Assembly: GCA_000378025.1 (NCBI GenBank)
Contig: KB899087.1
Location: 3,534,001 to 3,598,000 of the forward strand
Origin: Xanthobacteraceae bacterium 501b
GTDB lineage: Bacteria > Pseudomonadota > Alphaproteobacteria > Rhizobiales > Xanthobacteraceae
Reading direction: 5' to 3'
DNA: 64,000 nucleotides
Position numbers and translations under genes: made by a program. The notes under the pieces were generated by a model. That model made no database searches. It had not been told where the DNA came from and saw nothing but the letters and a program-made list of their open reading frames with translations. This document shows, one piece after another, positions 60,939-64,000 of this stretch; position 1 is the stretch's first letter, and each line of letters opens with the position of its first letter.

Positions 60939-62056
60939 ACGCTCACGCCATCACCGACGACGCCGCGGCCGTCCTGCACACGGCGGCGGTCGATCTGCAC
61001 ATTGAGGGGGTGAACCTCTCCTATGGCAGCAACCATGTGCTGAAGAACGTCTCCCTCGACATCAGGCCGGGTGAGTTCTTCGCCTTTCTCGGCCCCTCCG
61101 GCTGCGGCAAGACCACGCTGCTGCGCCTCATCGCCGGCTTCAACACCGCCGATACCGGCCGTGTGGTGGTGGGCGGGCGCGACATCAGCGACCTGCCGCC
61201 CTGGAAGCGCGATGTCGGGCTGGTGTTCCAGAGCTATGCGCTATGGCCGCACATGACGGTCGCGAAGAACGTCGCCTTCGGGCTGGAGGAGCGCGGCGTG
61301 AAGCGGGCGGAGATCCAGCGCCGGGTCGCGGCGGCGCTGGAGATCGTCGGGCTCAGCCATCTCGCCGAGCGCCGGCCCTCCCAGCTTTCCGGCGGGCAGC
61401 AGCAGCGCGTGGCGCTGGCGCGTACCGTCGTCATCGAGCCGAAGGTGCTGCTGCTCGACGAGCCGCTGTCCAATCTCGACGCCAAGATGCGGGTGCAGGT
61501 GCGCCGCGAGCTGCGCGATCTGCAGCAGCGGCTCGGCCTCACCACCATCTTCGTCACCCATGACCAGGAAGAGGCCAACACCGTCTGCGACCGCATCGCT
61601 GTGATGAATGACGGCGTGGTGCAGCAGGTCGGCACGCCGGTGGAGCTGTATGAGCGGCCGGCCAATCTGTTCGTCGCCACCTTCCTCGGCACCGCCAATG
61701 TGCTGGAGGGCAAGGTCGTCACCTCGGGCAAGGAGCGCCATTTCGAGAGCCTGGGCGGCCTGCGCATCGGCATTGCCCGCGACGCCGTGCTGCCGGCCGA
61801 GGCACGGCTGGTGTTCCGCCCGCAGGTGGCGAGGCTGTCGAAGGAGAAGCCCGCCAGCGCCAGCGCCTTCGAGGGCGAGATCATGCGCCGCGAGTTCCTC
61901 GGCAGCGTCATCCGCTTCGGCATTCTCATCGCCGGGCAGGAGATCACCGTCGACGAGGTGTTCCACCCCGGCGCCCGCGCGCCGCATGAGATCGGCGATC
62001 GCGTCTGGGTGGAAATTCCGGCCTCCTCCGCCCTCTGGCTCGGCCCCGGCACCTAG
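60935..62056 (+). CDS. ABC transporter ATPase, PotA/FbpC family with TOBE domain
   Basis: A 373-residue ATPase with Walker A GPSGCGKTT, Q-loop VFQSYALWPHMTV, signature LSGGQQQRVALAR, Walker B VLLLDEPLSNLD and switch FVTHDQEEA. A C-terminal TOBE regulatory domain spans about 285-365. Length and layout match spermidine/iron/phosphonate importers. It ends the operon; a dispersed repeat starts about 30 bases later. Confidence 0.95.
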   Translation: MNAHAITDDAAAVLHTAAVDLHIEGVNLSYGSNHVLKNVSLDIRPGEFFAFLGPSGCGKTTLLRLIAGFNTADTGRVVVGGRDISDLPPWKRDVGLVFQSYALWPHMTVAKNVAFGLEERGVKRAEIQRRVAAALEIVGLSHLAERRPSQLSGGQQQRVALARTVVIEPKVLLLDEPLSNLDAKMRVQVRRELRDLQQRLGLTTIFVTHDQEEANTVCDRIAVMNDGVVQQVGTPVELYERPANLFVATFLGTANVLEGKVVTSGKERHFESLGGLRIGIARDAVLPAEARLVFRPQVARLSKEKPASASAFEGEIMRREFLGSVIRFGILIAGQEITVDEVFHPGARAPHEIGDRVWVEIPASSALWLGPGT

Positions 62057-62087
62057 GCGCCGCCGGTCGGCCGCCACCCGCAAGATC

Positions 62088-62180
62088 GTCATCCCGGCCG
62101 AAGCCGCAGGCGCAGAGCCGGGATCGCGCGCCATATTCCCCGTGCGGATCCCGGATCGGCCTGCGGCCCTTCCGGGATGG
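62088..62180. repeat. REP-like dispersed palindromic repeat
   Basis: The unit starts GTCATCCCGGCCGAAGCCGC, includes AGCCGGGATC, and ends with GATCCCGGAT ... TTCCGGGATGG, the inverted-end form of a widespread intergenic repeat in Hyphomicrobiales. It lies just after the ABC ATPase gene. Confidence 0.6.
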
Positions 62181-62419
62181 CGCGGGTGAACGAGCGATCT
62201 GAACCTCCGGGGCGGGAGCCCTCGCCTCCCCCCGGCCCGGCGGGTCGGCCTTGAGCCCGGCCCGCGCCTTTGTGCCGCCAGCCGCTGCGCTCGTCGGCGG
62301 ACGCCCCAGCCCCAGCTTCCTCCTTTCCTAACGGCCAATGCGCCCCGCTCCGCTCCCCGCAGGGTTTTTCCGGCGGGGAATTGCCGGCGGCTGCGCCGCG
62401 CGCTTCGGGGGTGTGGAAT

Positions 62420-62466
62420 TGGTATGCAGGACAGGTTGACGATCAGTCTATCAACCTGTCATACCA
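62420..62466. promoter_or_regulatory. Long nested dyad, putative GntR-family operator
   Basis: Inner perfect arms GACAGGTTGA (62430-62439) and TCAACCTGTC (62451-62460) are separated by 11 bases. Outer arms TGGTAT (62420-62425) and ATACCA (62461-62466) add a second inverted pair; four bases are unpaired on the left. It lies about 110-150 bases before the dehydrogenase start. TGGTAT/ATACCA halves are typical of FadR-subfamily GntR operators, and such a regulator is encoded next in the operon. Confidence 0.6.
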
Positions 62467-62573
62467 GACCAGATGATTATGCGGCGGTACGAATGTTCGC
62501 GCGCGCTCCCCGCGTGGGGGCGATCCGGACAGGGGACCGGCCGTCGCTGCGAACCGTTAGAGGGCTGTGAGAC

Positions 62574-63476
62574 ATGAAGATTGCGATCGTCGGCTGTGGC
62601 GTGGTGGGTTCGTCCTGGTCTCTGGTCTTCGCCCGTGCCGGGCATGATCTGGCCATTTATGACCGCACCCCTGCGGCGGCCGAGGCGGCGCTCGCCTTTG
62701 TCCGCGCCGCCGATGCCGCCCTCGCCGACCGCTGCCGCATCGCCACGAGCCTCGCCGACGCGCTTGATGGCGCCGACTATGTGCAGGAGAGCGCCCCGGA
62801 GCGGCTGCCGATCAAGCAGGCGCTCTATCGCGAGATGGACGCGCTGCTGTGGCCGGCGACCATTGTCGGCAGCTCGACCTCGGGCTTTCCCGCCTCGGTC
62901 TTCACCGAAGGGCTGGCGAACGCCGCCCGCTGCCTGGTGGCGCACCCGATCAACCCGCCGCATTTGATCCCGCTGGTCGAGCTGATCCCGGCCCCCTGGA
63001 CCGCCCCGGAGACGCTCGACTTCACCCGCGCGCTGATGGCCGGCGTCGGCCAGAGCCCGATCACCCTCACCCGCGAGATCAACGGCTTCGTCGTCAACCG
63101 CCTGCAGAGCGCGCTGCTGGGCGAAGCCTTCCGGCTGGTCGAGGACGGCATCTGCACGCCGGCCGAGGTCGACGCGGCGGTGGCCGACGGGCTGGGCCTG
63201 CGCTGGTGCTTCATGGGCCCCTTCGCCACCATCGACCTCAACGCCGCCAAGGGTGTCGCCGAATACTGCGCCAATCTCGGCCCGATGTATTACGGGCTGG
63301 CCAAGGAGCAGGCCGACCCGCGCGAGTGGACGCCCGAACTCGTCGCCACCATTGAGGCGAAGATGCGCGCCGATGTGCCGGCCGAAGACCTCGCCGCCCG
63401 GCGCAAATGGCGTGACGGCTTCCTGGCGGCGATCGTCGACGCCAAGCGCGAGATCACAGGGAAACTCGGCGCATGA
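62574..63476 (+). CDS. 3-hydroxyacyl-CoA dehydrogenase-family NAD-dependent oxidoreductase
   Basis: A 300-residue enzyme with an N-terminal Rossmann fold (G7-C-G-V-V-G12; D30 ends the second strand, favouring NAD) and the C-terminal 3HCDH domain. S100-S101 and H124 in HPINPP form the family catalytic region, with E136 nearby; NGFVVNRLQ marks the second domain. Members include 3-hydroxybutyryl-CoA dehydrogenases, L-gulonate 3-dehydrogenase and L-carnitine dehydrogenase; the length of about 300-320 and single C-terminal domain fit the gulonate/carnitine-like group best. The ATGA overlap with a FadR-type regulator suggests a dedicated catabolic operon continuing to the right. Confidence 0.88.
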   Translation: MKIAIVGCGVVGSSWSLVFARAGHDLAIYDRTPAAAEAALAFVRAADAALADRCRIATSLADALDGADYVQESAPERLPIKQALYREMDALLWPATIVGSSTSGFPASVFTEGLANAARCLVAHPINPPHLIPLVELIPAPWTAPETLDFTRALMAGVGQSPITLTREINGFVVNRLQSALLGEAFRLVEDGICTPAEVDAAVADGLGLRWCFMGPFATIDLNAAKGVAEYCANLGPMYYGLAKEQADPREWTPELVATIEAKMRADVPAEDLAARRKWRDGFLAAIVDAKREITGKLGA

Positions 63477-64000
63477 GTGGCTTCGGCACTCCCGCACATC
63501 TGCGCCGCGACCGGCTGTCCGACAAGATCGCCAAGGACATCGAGGAGCGGGTGCTGTCGGGCGAGCTCAGCGTGGGCGACCAGTTGCCGTCCGAGCGCGA
63601 GCTGATGGCGCATTACGGCGTCGGCCGCCCGGCCGTGCGCGAGGCGCTGCTCTGGCTCAGCAAGACCGGCATGCTCTCGGTGGCCAATGGCGACCGCACC
63701 CGGGTGACGGAGCCGGACCCGCGCGAGCTGCTGCAGCTTCTGTCGGGGGCGGCCAAGATGCTGGTCGCCCGCCCCGAAGGCATCCGCCAGTTCCAGAAGA
63801 CCCGCATCTTCGTCGAGGTCGCGCTGGTGCGCGAGGCGGTGCGGCTGGCCACCGACCGCGATATCGCCGATCTCGAAGCGCTGCTGGTGCGTAACGAGGC
63901 CAGCGCTGGCGATATTCCGGCGTTCTCCGCCAGCGACGACGCCTTCCATCACCGCATCGCCAGCATCGGGCAGGATCCGCTGCTCGATACGCTCTATCAC
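63473..64000 (+). CDS. FadR-subfamily GntR transcriptional regulator (partial, cut by right edge)
   Basis: 176 codons are visible from ATG at 63473 (MSGFGTPAHLRRDRLSDKIA) and the frame is open at the window end. The winged helix-turn-helix is clear: GDQLPSERELMAHYGVGRPAVREAL in residues about 36-60. The start of the all-helical FCD ligand domain follows (ASDDAFHHRIASIGQDPLLDTL). The start codon overlaps the dehydrogenase stop. It probably regulates this operon through the dyad at 62420-62466. About 60-80 C-terminal residues are missing. Confidence 0.9.
   Translation, partial: MSGFGTPAHLRRDRLSDKIAKDIEERVLSGELSVGDQLPSERELMAHYGVGRPAVREALLWLSKTGMLSVANGDRTRVTEPDPRELLQLLSGAAKMLVARPEGIRQFQKTRIFVEVALVREAVRLATDRDIADLEALLVRNEASAGDIPAFSASDDAFHHRIASIGQDPLLDTLYH

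Larger units (their letters stand above)
62057..62573. other. About 520 bases without a gene between the importer operon and the dehydrogenase operon
   Basis: The first part holds a REP-like palindromic repeat (62088-62180), the middle (about 62181-62400) shows only GC-rich sequence with no convincing frame, and the last part holds a long dyad (62420-62466) in front of the dehydrogenase gene. Confidence 0.65.

Noticed and set aside
62181..62400. A possible small gene before the dehydrogenase operon
   Set aside because: Only a 68-codon plus frame without domain or ribosome site, overlapping the dyad operator.

Overview
The window reads as a chromosomal segment of a high-GC alphaproteobacterium of the Hyphomicrobiales (Rhizobiales), most likely the Xanthobacteraceae (Ancylobacter, Starkeya or Xanthobacter relatives). 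This is inferred from the complete cyclic beta-1,2-glucan synthase gene, the family-typical intergenic repeats at about 18056-18120 and 62088-62180, the GC-rich codon use and the range of transporters. No rRNA, tRNA, CRISPR array or complete insertion sequence was seen.

Region by region: (1) 1-3625, minus strand: one very large gene open at the left edge, with an intact NERD nuclease motif, a degenerate and then an intact Ser/Thr kinase domain, a P-loop and a Cys cluster. It resembles PglW-type kinases of BREX/MADS phage-defence islands. About 1 kb without a recognisable gene (3626-4663) separates it from core genes. (2) 4664-13153: cyclic beta-1,2-glucan synthase (ndvB/chvB). (3) 13154-18059: a decayed serine-recombinase tail, then an RND efflux pair (lipoprotein adaptor and inner-membrane pump). 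(4) 18197-20685, minus: an MFS exporter coupled to a membrane protein with a putative permuted papain-fold domain. (5) 20869-34116: a catabolic cluster with three NtaA/SnaA/DszA-type flavin monooxygenases, a triple-RidA protein, a polar amino-acid-type ABC importer, a LuxR-type regulator, and a periplasmic molybdenum hydroxylase made of a triheme cytochrome c, a 2Fe-2S subunit and a Mo subunit. Three similar 17-19 bp boxes lie in front of its transcription units. (6) 34209-50927: two very large paralogous RTX metallophosphatase proteins flanking a type I secretion ABC/HlyD pair and a LysR regulator. (7) 51207-52803: a divergent ArgP-like regulator and LysE/ArgO-type exporter. (8) 52926-62056: a PgtC/PgtB/PgtA-like sensory trio (binding protein, histidine kinase, sigma-54 activator), then a sigma-54 promoter with two upstream direct repeats, then an ABC importer (binding protein, fused double permease, ATPase). 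(9) 62574-64000: a 3-hydroxyacyl-CoA dehydrogenase-family enzyme coupled to a FadR/GntR regulator cut by the right edge, with a strong dyad upstream.

Working hypothesis for the accessory functions: region 5 looks like an uptake and oxidation route for a small nitrogen- or sulfur-containing, perhaps heterocyclic, compound. Region 6 exports calcium-stabilised surface or extracellular phosphoesterase-like giants. Region 8 senses and imports a small anionic solute (phosphoglycerate, phosphonate or ferric chelate type) under sigma-54 control. Substrates are inferred from family membership only.
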